Position numbers and translations under genes: made by a program
The notes under the pieces: model-generated
Database searches by the model: none
Seen by the model: only the letters and a program-made list of their open reading frames with translations
What the model was told of the DNA's origin: nothing
In this document: piece by piece, positions 48,750-57,450 of the stretch
Layout of the letters: every line of letters starts with the position of its first letter
Numbering within the stretch: the first letter of the stretch is position 1
Source of the DNA: Kitasatospora sp. GAS204B
GTDB taxonomy: Bacteria; Actinomycetota; Actinomycetes; Streptomycetales; Streptomycetaceae
NCBI RefSeq assembly: GCF_029892155.1
Contig: NZ_JARZAG010000002.1
Location: 62,001-126,000, forward strand
Length of the DNA: 64,000 nt
Direction of reading: 5' to 3'

Positions 48750-49763
48750 ATGATCGAGCTGCACGACCTGACCAAGCGGTACGGCGACAAGCTCGCCGTG
48801 GACGGACTCACCTTCCAGGTGCCCCGCGGCGTGGTGACCGGATTCCTCGGCCCCAACGGCGCCGGCAAGTCGACGACCATGCGCCTGATCCTCGACCTGG
48901 ACCGCCCCACCGGCGGGCGGGTCACCATCGACGGCAAGGGCTACGGCCATCTCAACGAGCCGCTCAAGTACATCGGCGCGCTGCTGGAGGCGACGGCCGT
49001 GCACCCCGGCCGGACCGCCCACAACCACCTGCTCTGGCTGGCCCAGAGCAACCGGATCCCGGTCGGCCGGGTGGACGAGGTGCTCGCCCTGGTCGGCCTG
49101 ACCGAGGTGGCGCACAAGCGGGCCCGCGGCTTCTCGCTCGGCATGCGCCAGCGGCTGGGCATCGCCTCGGCGCTGCTCGGCGACCCGGAGATCCTGATGT
49201 TCGACGAGCCGGTCAACGGGCTCGACCCCGAAGGCATCCTGTGGATCCGCAATCTGATGAAGCGACTGGCCACCGAGGGCCGGACCGTCTTCGTCTCCTC
49301 CCACCTGATGAGCGAGATGGCGCTGACCGCCGAGCACCTGGTGGTGATCGGCAAGGGCCGGCTGCTGGCCGACCTGCCGATGGCCGAGTTCATCGAACGC
49401 AACTCACGTTCGGTGGTCCGGCTGCGCACCCCGCACCCGGAACAGTTGCTGGACGCGCTGACCCGGCAGTCGATCACCGCCGTGCCCGGCCCCGACGGCT
49501 CGTTCGAGGTGTCCGGCGGCGACCCGGCCCAGCTCGGCGACCTGGCCGCCGCGCACGGTGTGACGCTGCACGAGCTGAGCCTGCAACGGGCCTCGCTGGA
49601 GGAGGCGTTCATGCAGATGACGGCGGACGCGGTGGAGTACCACGCGGGCCCCGCCGCCCGTCCGGGCATCGATGCGGCGGGCGCCACCGGCACCTGGGGT
49701 GAGCAGTGGCAGCCGGCCGGCGGCCGCGGATCCGAGAAGAAGCAGCAGAAGGGTGCGAACTGA
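48750..49763 (+). CDS. ABC transporter ATP-binding protein
   Basis: 337 residues. The ATG at 48750 has AGGAG 6 bases upstream; an ATG at 48720 is rejected. Walker A GPNGAGKST, signature FSLGMRQRLGIASALL, Walker B ILMFDEPVNGLDPEG and H-loop SSHLMSEM. The domain is followed by a DUF4162-like C-terminal part and a Gly/Ala/Lys-rich tail (about 290-337). Pairs with the permease one base downstream. Typical of drug or natural product efflux pumps; the cargo is unknown. Confidence 0.93.
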   Translation: MIELHDLTKRYGDKLAVDGLTFQVPRGVVTGFLGPNGAGKSTTMRLILDLDRPTGGRVTIDGKGYGHLNEPLKYIGALLEATAVHPGRTAHNHLLWLAQSNRIPVGRVDEVLALVGLTEVAHKRARGFSLGMRQRLGIASALLGDPEILMFDEPVNGLDPEGILWIRNLMKRLATEGRTVFVSSHLMSEMALTAEHLVVIGKGRLLADLPMAEFIERNSRSVVRLRTPHPEQLLDALTRQSITAVPGPDGSFEVSGGDPAQLGDLAAAHGVTLHELSLQRASLEEAFMQMTADAVEYHAGPAARPGIDAAGATGTWGEQWQPAGGRGSEKKQQKGAN

Positions 49764-49764
49764 G

Positions 49765-50532
49765 ATGGGCTCCTTCCCCGCGATCCTGCGCTCCGAGTGG
49801 ACGAAGATCCGTACCGTCCGCTCCACCGTCTGGACCCTGGTCCTGGTCTTCCTGGTGACGGCCGCGCTCGGCGCGCTGCTCTCGCTGCTCACCAAGAACA
49901 ACTTCGCCGACTTCCGCAAGAACGCGACCACGCCGTTCGACGCCACCGCGACCAGCCTCTCCGGCATCGCGCTCGGCGAGATCGCGATGATCGTCTTCGG
50001 CGTGCTGGCCATCGGCAACGAGTACAGCAGCGGGATGATCCGGGTCTCGCTGGCCGCCGTGCCGCAGCGCGGCACCCTGCTGACCGGCAAGGCCCTGGTG
50101 ATCGGCGTGCTGGCGCTGCTGGTCTCGCTGCTGACCGCCTTCGTGACCTTCTTCCTCGGCCAGGCCCTGCTCGGCGACCACCGCACCACGCTGGGCTCGC
50201 CGCACGTGCTGCGCGCGGTCTTCGGGGCCGCGATCTTCCTGACCATGCTCTGCCTCTTCTCGGCCGGCGTGACGGCCATGCTGCACAACCAGACGCTGGC
50301 GCTGGGCATCCTGGTGCCGTTCTTCTTCCTGCTCTCGCCGATCCTGTCGGCGGTGCCGAAGGTCAAGAACGTGGCGCACTACTTCCCCGACTACGCCGGG
50401 CGGCAGATGCTGACGGTCTTCCCGGAGGCGAACACGCCCTACGGCTGGGTGGGCGGCTTCCTGGTCTGCGGCGCCTGGACGCTGGCGGCGCTGCTGGGCG
50501 GCGCGGCGGTGCTGAAGGGCCGGGACGCCTGA
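49765..50532 (+). CDS. ABC-2 type permease
   Basis: 255 residues with about six hydrophobic segments (STVWTLVLVFLVTAALGALL, GEIAMIVFGVLAIGNEYSSG, VIGVLALLVSLLTAFVTFFLG, AVFGAAIFLTMLCLFSAGVTA, LALGILVPFFFLLSPILS and the last, FLVCGAWTLAALLGGAAVL). The ATG at 49765 is one base after the ATPase stop, so the two are co-translated. Begins FPAILRSEWTKIRTVRSTVW, typical of ABC-2 permeases beside this ATPase type in streptomycetes. Confidence 0.92.
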   Translation: MGSFPAILRSEWTKIRTVRSTVWTLVLVFLVTAALGALLSLLTKNNFADFRKNATTPFDATATSLSGIALGEIAMIVFGVLAIGNEYSSGMIRVSLAAVPQRGTLLTGKALVIGVLALLVSLLTAFVTFFLGQALLGDHRTTLGSPHVLRAVFGAAIFLTMLCLFSAGVTAMLHNQTLALGILVPFFFLLSPILSAVPKVKNVAHYFPDYAGRQMLTVFPEANTPYGWVGGFLVCGAWTLAALLGGAAVLKGRDA

Positions 50533-50539
50533 CGGCCGG

Positions 50540-50860
50540 TCAGTAGCGCGGCGCCCCGCGGCCGCGCTGGATCGCCGAGCCGCGCCGCTCGCGGGCGCCC
50601 CAGCAGGCCCGGTGCCAGTGCCGGCGGTCCTCCACCCCACCGCCGTGGTCGGGCCAGGCCACCACATGGCCCGTCCCGGGCGGGATCTCCTGGTCGCAGC
50701 CGGGGCAGCGGTAGTACCGACCCGGGGTGCCGGCCACCGTCTGGACCACCCACTCCTCGCCCTGGTAGCTCTCCGTCCGGCGCAGCGAACCGCCGAGCGG
50801 GGCCGGTTGCCCGACGCTCCGATCGGCGGAGCTGCTGGTCCGGTTGCGGCGCGGAGACAC
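50540..50860 (-). CDS. Small zinc-binding protein (CxxC-H-C)
   Basis: 106 residues. The GTG at 50860 was chosen because GAGAGG lies 8 bases upstream; a GTG at 50869 overlaps that site. Basic Ser/Arg-rich start, then YYRCPGCDQEIPPGTGHVVAWP followed by HWHRACW, a treble-clef-like set of Cys/His ligands for zinc. Streptomycete homologs are sometimes called ATP/GTP-binding proteins, without support here. Convergent with the ABC permease, 7 bases apart. Confidence 0.75.
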   Translation of the reverse strand: MSPRRNRTSSSADRSVGQPAPLGGSLRRTESYQGEEWVVQTVAGTPGRYYRCPGCDQEIPPGTGHVVAWPDHGGGVEDRRHWHRACWGARERRGSAIQRGRGAPRY

Positions 50861-51118
50861 GATGTTCACCTCTCGGTGGGGACGCGGTTCACTCTCCAGA
50901 TTACGGTCGGCGAGCGGAGGGACCGGCAGCGCGTCGCCCCCGGACGCACAGCGACCTTTATCACGGCCCGGTCGGCCACCGGTGGGATTTCGGTGAGATC
51001 CACCCGTTCTTCAGTGAAATAGGCCGAGTTGAGTGCCAATGGCACATGACATGGGTTACTCACGTGGAGACAGAGCGGGGCTCGCAACAGCCTGCGCGCA
51101 CCCGAGGAGGGCATTTCC

Positions 51119-52435
51119 GTGACCCAGACCAGCGCCACCGCCGGCGTCCACCCCGGCCCTGACGCCGACCACGCGCCACGCACCGACCGGACCGGCCGCG
51201 GCCACCGGACACCCCTGGCCGACCGGCCGCTCACGCTGCCCCCGGCACCCGCCGCCGAGCGCGGTGGCAGCCATCCGGCGGCCCAGGACACCATCCGGGT
51301 CGGTGCCTTCCTGCTGTCGGCCCAGTTCCCCGGCCAGTGCCACGCCCAGGCCCTGGAGCGGACGGTGGCGGCCACCATGGCCGCGGAACGGGCCGGGCTG
51401 GACGCCGTCTGGCTGGCCGAGCACCACTTCGTGCCGTACGGGGTCTGCCCGAACGCCGCCACCCTGGCCGCGCTGCTGCTCGGCCGGACCCGGCGGATCC
51501 AGCTCGGCACCGCCGTGAGCGTGCTCTCCACCACGCACCCGGTGGCGCTCGGCGAGCAGGCCGCGCTGCTGCACCTCACCTCGGGCGGCCGCTTCACCGT
51601 CGGCGTCGGGCGCGGCGGGCCCTGGATCGACCTGGCGGTCTTCGGCGGCGGGGTGGCCGCCTACGAGGAGGGCTTCGCCGAGCGCCTCGACCTGCTGCTG
51701 AACTTCCTGCGCGGCTCCCGGGTGCGCGGCGACGGCCCGCAGTTCAACTTCCCCGAGGTCCCGGTGGTCCCCCGGGCGGTGGAGCCGACCCGGCTGGGCG
51801 GGCGTGAACTGGCCGACTGGCTGGGCCTGCAGGCCGAGCCCGCGCTGCGCTTCCCGCGCCAGCGCACCGAACAGGCCACCGCCCCCTCGGCCGGTGACCC
51901 GAGCGCCGCCGGGCCGCCCGTGGTGGTCGCCTGCACCTCGCCCGCCAGCGTCGAACTGGCCGCCCGGCGCGGGCTGCCGATGCTGCTCGGGATGCACTCG
52001 GGGGACGAGGACAAGCAGTTGATGCTCAGCGCCTACCGGACCGCCTGGCGGGCCTGCGGGCGCGGCGAGGAGCAGTTGGCCCGGGTGGAGCGCGAGCACG
52101 TGGCGGCCGGGGTGGCGCAGGTGGCCGACCGCACGCCGGCGGCGCGGGCCACCCTGCTGCGGGCGATGCCCGGCTGGTTCGAGTACGGGCTCGGCGCGCA
52201 CCGCACGGTGGACGGGCGGGAGCGCAAGATGCGCGATCCGCACGCGTACACCGAGTTGCTCTGCGACCTGCACGCGGTGGGCACCCCGCGGCAGTGTGCG
52301 GACCGGCTGCTCAGCACCGCCGAGCGGACCGGGATCCGGCGCTTCGCGCTGCTCGCCGAGGGCTCGGGCGACCACGTGGGCACCCTGGAGAACATCGCCC
52401 GGCTCGGTGCCGAGGTGCTGCCCCAGCTGAGCTGA
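51119..52435 (+). CDS. Luciferase-like monooxygenase (LLM class flavin enzyme)
   Basis: 438 residues. The GTG at 51119 has GAGGAGGG 7 bases upstream. An unstructured N-terminal segment of about 55 residues (His/Arg/Thr/Pro) precedes the TIM barrel: IRVGAFLLSAQFPGQ, GLDAVWLAEHHFVPYGVCPN, RRIQLGTAVSVLSTTHPVALGEQAA and GGRFTVGVGRGGPW. It belongs to the flavin-dependent bacterial-luciferase-like superfamily using FMNH2 or F420. Which cofactor and substrate cannot be decided. It is followed by a strong convergent terminator. Confidence 0.88.
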   Translation: MTQTSATAGVHPGPDADHAPRTDRTGRGHRTPLADRPLTLPPAPAAERGGSHPAAQDTIRVGAFLLSAQFPGQCHAQALERTVAATMAAERAGLDAVWLAEHHFVPYGVCPNAATLAALLLGRTRRIQLGTAVSVLSTTHPVALGEQAALLHLTSGGRFTVGVGRGGPWIDLAVFGGGVAAYEEGFAERLDLLLNFLRGSRVRGDGPQFNFPEVPVVPRAVEPTRLGGRELADWLGLQAEPALRFPRQRTEQATAPSAGDPSAAGPPVVVACTSPASVELAARRGLPMLLGMHSGDEDKQLMLSAYRTAWRACGRGEEQLARVEREHVAAGVAQVADRTPAARATLLRAMPGWFEYGLGAHRTVDGRERKMRDPHAYTELLCDLHAVGTPRQCADRLLSTAERTGIRRFALLAEGSGDHVGTLENIARLGAEVLPQLS

Positions 52436-52454
52436 GAGGCCGCTCTGACGGCCG

Positions 52455-52505
52455 GTCAGGACGATCGGCCGCCACCGACGAAACGTGGCGGCCGATCGCG
52501 CTGAC
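52455..52505. terminator. Bidirectional terminator after the LLM gene
   Basis: An inner perfect 14-bp stem (52462-52475 with 52485-52498) plus an outer 5-bp stem (GTCAG 52455-52459 with CTGAC 52501-52505) lie between the LLM stop and the convergent stop at 52509. Confidence 0.82.
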
Positions 52506-52508
52506 GGC

Positions 52509-52901
52509 TCAACAGTCGCGCAGTTCCGGCGACTGGTTCAGCAACTGGGCCCGGACCGAGGTGAACCGCCGGTGGCGCTCCTCGGCCTCGTAGCCCGGAC
52601 CGAAGACCGCCACCCGGTGGCAGTTCTGGAAGGCCAGCTTGACCCCGAAGTGCCGTTGCAGGGCACCGCGGATGGCGTCACTCGCCATCGCCCGCAGCAA
52701 CTGGCCGCGCGCCTGCTCGCTCGGTGGCGGGACCTGATTGTCCGCGAAGCCGGTGCCGTCGACCCCCATCTGGGCGACGAGCGAGCTGATCAGGTCCCAG
52801 GCATAAGGCAGGGACGTACGGACGCAGTCGACGAACTCCCGCTCGTCGACCTCGCCTCGCTCGGCCTTCTCCAGAAGGGCCGGTGAGACGTCGAGCGACA
52901 T
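52509..52901 (-). CDS. SCO5389-family small protein, function unknown
   Basis: 130 residues. The ATG at 52901 has AGGAG 6 bases upstream. A Glu/Asp-rich helical start (SLDVSPALLEKAERGEVDEREFVDCVRTSLPYAWDLI) with an acidic pattern, then QVPPPSEQARGQLLRAMASD, FQNCHRVAVFG and PELRDC. I recognise it as the streptomycete family named after SCO5389, but no function is known to me. The conserved start suggests a small cytoplasmic helical protein. It has a long leader with GGTGCGATT repeats and is divergent from nucS. Confidence 0.8.
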   Translation of the reverse strand: MSLDVSPALLEKAERGEVDEREFVDCVRTSLPYAWDLISSLVAQMGVDGTGFADNQVPPPSEQARGQLLRAMASDAIRGALQRHFGVKLAFQNCHRVAVFGPGYEAEERHRRFTSVRAQLLNQSPELRDC

Positions 52902-52969
52902 GGGTTCTCCTCTCGCGGTCCACCGCGCGCACCTCGCGCGGGTGGTGGTGCCAAGTGCGGATGGTGCCA

Positions 52970-53024
52970 GGTGCGATTGGTGCGATTGCTTCGTTCGGTG
53001 CGATTGGCAGGACTGGTGCGGATT
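52970..53024. repeat. Cluster of GGTGCGATT repeats in the leader of the SCO5389-type gene
   Basis: Exact copies at 52970-52978, 52979-52987 and 52997-53005, with a degenerate one at 53015-53024 (GGTGCGGATT). They lie 70-120 bases upstream of the start codon at 52901 and on the non-template side of its leader or promoter. Confidence 0.6.
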
Positions 53025-53596
53025 GTGCTGATCCGGTGCGTTCGATTCCGTGCCGTGCTCAGTCGGTTGACCCCGGTCAGGGGCGCGCCGGTCGGACCCG
53101 GCGTGGGGCGGTACCGCAGCGGTCGGCGCCCCTGACAGGGCGGACGCGGCTGTGACCAGGTTGGCAGCCCAGGACCGACAAAACTCGTGAATGTCACAAT
53201 TGCCGTTGAACTAGGCGCCAACGCGGCCAGAATGGCTGAAACCACTCCGGTGATGGCGTTACCGGCCCACCTCCACACTCCATCCCCGTTTGGCTACGCG
53301 GGCGTTCGAAGGCGTCACCCAACGTAGCGGTCTGCGCGCACAGACGCCAGACTTCGGGAGCCACAGACTCCCGGGTTCCCATGGTTCGCCCGCTTCTACT
53401 CCCCGGCACGCCTCTCGGATCGACTCGCTTCAATTGGCTCCGCCTGCCCCGATCGTTCGACCGCGCGTCTCGCCGAAGCGCCCTGGAGTGCCGGGAATCC
53501 CGTCCGCAGTTGAACACCCGCCGGGAACATTGACGCACCGAGCGTTGTTCTACGGTCACCTCACGTGATCGCGCTCGAGGGCCGCTCGGGAGCGCC

Positions 53597-53602
53597 TAGG
53601 CT
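53597..53602 (+). promoter_or_regulatory. -10 box TAGGCT for nucS, leaderless geometry
   Basis: TAGGCT stands 7 bases before the nucS ATG at 53610, the same geometry as pyk. No Shine-Dalgarno is seen upstream of the ATG. The -35 region is not clear. Confidence 0.55.
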
Positions 53603-53609
53603 TGCCCCC

Positions 53610-54269
53610 ATGCGTCTTGTCATCGCCCGTTGCTCCGTCGACTACGCCGGTCGACTCTCCGCCCACCTGCCCTCCGCGACCCGGCTGATCCTGGTCAAGG
53701 CCGACGGAAGCGTGAGCATCCACGCCGACGACCGCGCCTACAAGCCGCTGAACTGGATGTCTCCGCCGTGCAGCCTCAAGGAGGGTGACGGCTCGTGGAC
53801 GGTGGTGAACAAGGCGGGCGAGAAGCTGATCATCACCCTGGAGGAGGTCCTGCACGACTCCTCCCACGAGCTGGGCGTCGACCCCGGCCTGATCAAGGAC
53901 GGGGTCGAGGCACACCTGCAGGAGTTGCTGGCCGACCGGATGGAGGTGCTCGGCGCCGGCTGGTCGCTGGTCCGCCGGGAGTACCCGACCGCCATCGGCC
54001 CGGTCGACATCCTGTGCCGGGACGCGGCGGGCGCCAGCGTCGCGGTGGAGATCAAGCGCCGCGGCGAGATCGACGGCGTCGAGCAACTGACGCGCTACCT
54101 GGAACTGCTCAACCGCGACCCGCTGCTCGCCCCGGTCAAGGGCATCTTCGCCGCGCAGGAGATCAAGCCCCAGGCCCGGGTCCTGGCCACGGACCGGGGG
54201 ATCGACTGCGTGGTGCTGGACTACGACGCGCTGCGCGGGATCGACGACGACAAGCTGAAGCTGTTCTGA
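53610..54269 (+). CDS. nucS: Endonuclease NucS (mismatch repair)
   Basis: 219 residues. NucS/EndoMS is the actinobacterial mismatch-specific nuclease that replaces MutS/MutL. The ATG at 53610 gives [16 protein letters not shown], the conserved start; a longer frame from 53565 is rejected. The N-terminal DNA-binding domain includes [15 protein letters not shown]. The catalytic site is GPVDILCRD (Asp133) and VAVEIKRRG (Glu147-x-Lys149). The C-terminus ends DDDKLKLF, matching the short beta-clamp-binding tail known for NucS. Probably leaderless. It is convergent with the P-loop protein gene (12-base gap). Confidence 0.96.
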   Translation: MRLVIARCSVDYAGRLSAHLPSATRLILVKADGSVSIHADDRAYKPLNWMSPPCSLKEGDGSWTVVNKAGEKLIITLEEVLHDSSHELGVDPGLIKDGVEAHLQELLADRMEVLGAGWSLVRREYPTAIGPVDILCRDAAGASVAVEIKRRGEIDGVEQLTRYLELLNRDPLLAPVKGIFAAQEIKPQARVLATDRGIDCVVLDYDALRGIDDDKLKLF

Positions 54270-54281
54270 TCCTCCGTCAGG

Positions 54282-56600
54282 TCAAGTGGTCGTCGGGGAC
54301 GGCGACGTGGTGGTCGGCGTAGGCGTCGGGGTCGGCGTCGGTGTGGGAGTGGGCGTCGGCGTCGGGGTGGGCGCCTTGGTGGTCGGCGGCGGCGAACTGG
54401 GCGCCGGGGTGGTCGGCACCGGCGGCGGCGCCCATGGGGTGGTCGGCCCCGGCTGCCCCGGGGTCGGCTTGGTAGGCACACCCGTCGTCGAGCCGCTGTC
54501 GCTCGGGCGGGCCGTCGGCGTCGCCGTGCGCCCCTTCGAGGCGCTGGCGCTCGGGCTGACCGACACCGAGGCGGAGGCGGCGGGCGACGCGGATCCGGAC
54601 GCGCTGCCGGACGCGGACGCCGTCCCCGGGGCCGACCCGCTGCCGCCGGCCGACGCGGTCGGCACGGCGCCACCCGAGCCCCCCACGTTCAGCATGTTCC
54701 CGCTCACACCCGTGCCGCCGCCCGTCGGAGCGGCACCGCCCCCGGAGACGCCGAGCGCCACCGCCGTGCCCACCGCGCTCAGCGCGACGAACCCGCCGAC
54801 GGCCAGCAGCGCGTTCCGCCGCGACCAGCCGCGCAGCAGTCCGGCCGGCGGCCAGGAGCGCTGGGCCAGCACCCGGATCACCGGGCGACGGATCGCCTGG
54901 GTCTCGGCCTCCGGCTCCACCGGCTCCCGCTCGGCCTCCTGAAGCAGCGTCAGCAGCCGACGCGAGGCCGCCAGTTGCCGGCTGTCCCCGGCCGCCCCGC
55001 GCAGCCCGCAGGCCGCCTCCAGCGCGCTCCTGGCCGCCGCCTGGGCCGCCGGGTCGCCGTCCGCCAGACAGAGCCGGTACGCCCCCAGCTCGTGCTGGAA
55101 CCAGGCCTCCTCACGCGAGTGCCCGCTCTGCCGGGCCACCCCGAGCCCGAGCTCCAGCACCTGCCGCCAGGCGCCCCAGCGCAGCGTCAGGGCGAGCGCG
55201 GGGGCCGCCGCACGGGCCAGGTGCAGCACCGCGTCGGTGCGACCCGCGGTCCGGTCGGCTTGCAGCGCGCCCAGCACCACCTCCGCCTCGGCGGCGATCT
55301 GCGCGGTGCTCACCGAGCCGTGGCCGACCCACCAGGAGAAGTGCTGCGCCGCACCCTGGGTGCTCCGCTCGTCGGGGCCCCAGTGCGCCGCGAGCGCCTT
55401 CAGCACGCCCGCGGTGAGCCGGTGGTGGCCGCCGATCGACTCGGCGAGCCCGCACTCCGCCAGCTCGCGCAGCGCGCTCTCGCCGTGGTCGACATCGATC
55501 AGCGCGGGCAGGTGCGGCGCGGTCGGGCACTCGCCGCCCAGCGCCACGGCCAGCCGCAGCACGGCCTCGGCCGCCCCGCTGAGGCCCTCGATCAGCAGCA
55601 GCGTGGGCGCGGCGGCCTCGGCCACCGTGGGCAGCGGCACCGAGGCGCGCAGCTCGGCCTCGCGCACCGCCGGGTCCTGGTCCGCCGGGGCGCCGTCCGG
55701 GGCGCCGCCGAACAGCCGCTGCCGGTCCTCCTCGGCCGCCAGCAGGGTGTCCACCACCAGGTCGCGCCGGCGCAGCAGCGCGGCGGCCTGGACGAAGCGC
55801 AGCGGCAGGCCCTGGGACTCGAACCAGAGGTCGACCGCCCAGGCCCGCTCGGCCTCGTCCAGCAGCCGCCCGGCCAGCCGTGCGGTGAGCGCCAGGCAGG
55901 CGGGCCTGGTCAGCCCGCCGATCGTGTGGTCCTCCAGCCGTGAGTCGGGCGGCAGCACGCCGGCCGCACCGGCCGCCGGCGCCACCACGAAGGCGCACTC
56001 GGGGGCGCGGGCCAGCAGCTCCTCCAGCTCGGGGCCGCGCTGGGCGATCTCGTCGATCACCACGATCGCGCCCACCCCGGCCAGCAGCTCGGGCAGTTGG
56101 GCGCGGTCGGGCCGGAAGCCGGGCGCCTGGTAGGCGGCCGCGAAGAGGTCCTGCAGTAGGTCGTCGGCGTCCCGCCGGTGGCCGCAGAGCTGGATCACGC
56201 CGTGCGGGGCCAGCTCGCCCGCGCCCGCGACCACCGCGGCCAGCAGCGCGCTGCGCCCGGACCCCGGCTCGCCGAGCAGCCGGATCGAGCGGCCCTCGGC
56301 CAGCTTGCCGAGCAGCTGGGCGACCTCGGCCTCGCGGTCCAGCAGCGGCAGGTCGCCGGGGCCCGAGCCGAGGGCCAGCGGACCGACCGCCGGGGTCGGC
56401 CCCGGGCCGGCGGCGGCGCGGCCGACCTGGCGCTGCCCGCCGGTCGGCCGGCGACGCGGCGCAGGACGGTACTCGGGCGGGCAGGGCTGGATGTCGGCGC
56501 CGTCCGGGCCGCCGACGGTCACCAGGTAGCGCCCGGCGACGAGGTCGCCCGATCGCCCGCGCAGATTCTCCTGCCCGACATCACCGGATGGCTGTGCCAC
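54282..56600 (-). CDS. Membrane-anchored P-loop protein with extracytoplasmic (Thr-Pro)n tail
   Basis: 772 residues; not recognised as a named family. The GTG at 56600 has GGAG 6 bases upstream. Order: Pro/Arg-rich start (residues 1-85), an AAA/STAND-like P-loop region at 109-117 (LGEPGSGRS, with Arg where Walker A has Lys), a Walker-B-like AIVVIDEIAQRG (about 175), helical repeats with many Ala/Leu (about 260-560), one transmembrane helix (about 600-622), then about 150 residues outside the cell, Ser/Gly/Ala-rich and ending in (Thr-Pro) repeats. Beside a STAS gene on the same strand. It could be a sensor with an intracellular NTPase-like domain and a wall-spanning tail. Walker A Lys is lost, so ATP hydrolysis is doubtful. 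Confidence 0.75.
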   Translation of the reverse strand: MAQPSGDVGQENLRGRSGDLVAGRYLVTVGGPDGADIQPCPPEYRPAPRRRPTGGQRQVGRAAAGPGPTPAVGPLALGSGPGDLPLLDREAEVAQLLGKLAEGRSIRLLGEPGSGRSALLAAVVAGAGELAPHGVIQLCGHRRDADDLLQDLFAAAYQAPGFRPDRAQLPELLAGVGAIVVIDEIAQRGPELEELLARAPECAFVVAPAAGAAGVLPPDSRLEDHTIGGLTRPACLALTARLAGRLLDEAERAWAVDLWFESQGLPLRFVQAAALLRRRDLVVDTLLAAEEDRQRLFGGAPDGAPADQDPAVREAELRASVPLPTVAEAAAPTLLLIEGLSGAAEAVLRLAVALGGECPTAPHLPALIDVDHGESALRELAECGLAESIGGHHRLTAGVLKALAAHWGPDERSTQGAAQHFSWWVGHGSVSTAQIAAEAEVVLGALQADRTAGRTDAVLHLARAAAPALALTLRWGAWRQVLELGLGVARQSGHSREEAWFQHELGAYRLCLADGDPAAQAAARSALEAACGLRGAAGDSRQLAASRRLLTLLQEAEREPVEPEAETQAIRRPVIRVLAQRSWPPAGLLRGWSRRNALLAVGGFVALSAVGTAVALGVSGGGAAPTGGGTGVSGNMLNVGGSGGAVPTASAGGSGSAPGTASASGSASGSASPAASASVSVSPSASASKGRTATPTARPSDSGSTTGVPTKPTPGQPGPTTPWAPPPVPTTPAPSSPPPTTKAPTPTPTPTPTPTPTPTPTPTTTSPSPTTT
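54316..54375. repeat. Low-complexity (GGCGTC)n-like repeat encoding (Thr-Pro)n
   Basis: Plus-strand GGCGTC/GGGGTC/GGTGTG hexamer array coding on the minus strand for the PTPTPTPT tail of the P-loop protein. The repeat is likely length-variable between strains. Confidence 0.7.
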
Positions 56601-56834
56601 GATGTGCTCCGCCTGTGCTCCGCCGGGCGGCCACCGGCCGCCGGCCGCCTTGAGGGACCGGACCGCCGCAGCGCAGTCAGTGCGCGTTCGACGGCCGACG
56701 GACCGTCGCACCGCTCGCGGCGGCATCGCTCCGGCGGGGCCGGCGGCGAATCGAACGGTCCTGTCGAGCGCAGACTCTCGCACATCCGGGCCCCGCCGTG
56801 CAGAGCCGACCCCGGTCCGTTACCCGGCCGGGAC

Positions 56835-57230
56835 TCAGTGCAGTGGCGCGATCACCGAGGGCAGCGCCGGCTGGCCCGGCGCGCCGCCCGGCAGGGTGGC
56901 CCCGCACGGGTCGGCCACCGCACCCTCCACCGCGAGGATCCGGTGCAGCCGGGTGGCCACCAGCAGCCGCTGCAGCTGCGGCGGCACCTCCCGCAGCACC
57001 AGGCGGCGGCCGAGCCGGCCGGCCCGCCGATGGGTGCCCATGATGACGCCCAGCCCGGTGGCGTCCCAGGAGTCCAGCGCCCGTAGGTCGAGCACCAGGT
57101 CTCCGGTGCTGCCGTCGTCGACCGCCTGGTGCAGCCGGGCCCGCGCGTCGGCCGCGCCTCGCACGTCCAGCCGGCCTTCCAGGGCCAGGACAGTGTGCCC
57201 GCCGAACCCGGGGTACGCCACGATGCGCAC
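56835..57230 (-). CDS. STAS domain protein (anti-sigma factor antagonist type)
   Basis: 131 residues. The GTG at 57230 has AAGGAGG 6 bases upstream, an ideal site. The STAS fold shows in VRIVAYPGFGGHTVLALEG, DVRGAADARARLHQ, LVLDLRALDSWDATGLGVIMG and LVLREVPPQLQRLL. The position corresponding to the phosphorylated Ser in SpoIIAA (D-S-S-G) is Thr here (DATG), which may still be phosphorylated. Pairs functionally with RsbW-like kinases such as the one at the left edge, in principle. It is upstream of the P-loop protein gene (234-base gap), so the two could be related. Confidence 0.9.
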   Translation of the reverse strand: MRIVAYPGFGGHTVLALEGRLDVRGAADARARLHQAVDDGSTGDLVLDLRALDSWDATGLGVIMGTHRRAGRLGRRLVLREVPPQLQRLLVATRLHRILAVEGAVADPCGATLPGGAPGQPALPSVIAPLH

Positions 57231-57450
57231 GCTGTCCTCCTTCAGGTCTGAGAGCCCCACCATCTGACGCCGGACCAGCGGTCCAGGTTGCTGCTCCCCG
57301 GGCCGATCTGAAGCAACTTCACTCGTCCGAGGGAATATACGCAGCCGCACCTGGGGCGCACGCTCGATTACCGCGCAAATCACCCATCTGCGGCACATGC
57401 CGTGAGCAAGCTCACCCGCGCCCCCGTACAGGGAGCGGGGTGGGCCGCCC

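Larger units (their letters stand above)
52902..53609. other. 708-base divergent region between the SCO5389-type gene and nucS
   Basis: No gene is supported; the open frames here look spurious. Holds repeated GGTGCGATT units at 52970-53024, a GTGAATGTCAC inverted repeat near 53190 within an AT-richer stretch (likely promoter of the minus-strand gene), a TTGACG box at about 53532, and the nucS -10 box at 53597. Confidence 0.5.

Noticed and set aside
52970..53024. GGTGCGATT repeats as a CRISPR array
   Set aside because: Units are 9 bases with no regular 30-40 base spacers, and no cas genes are present.
53290..53568. 92-residue plus-strand frame upstream of nucS
   Set aside because: No domain or ribosome binding site; composition like non-coding GC-rich DNA.
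54316..54375. Hexamer array as a non-coding satellite
   Set aside because: It lies in frame inside the P-loop protein gene and codes for (Thr-Pro)n.
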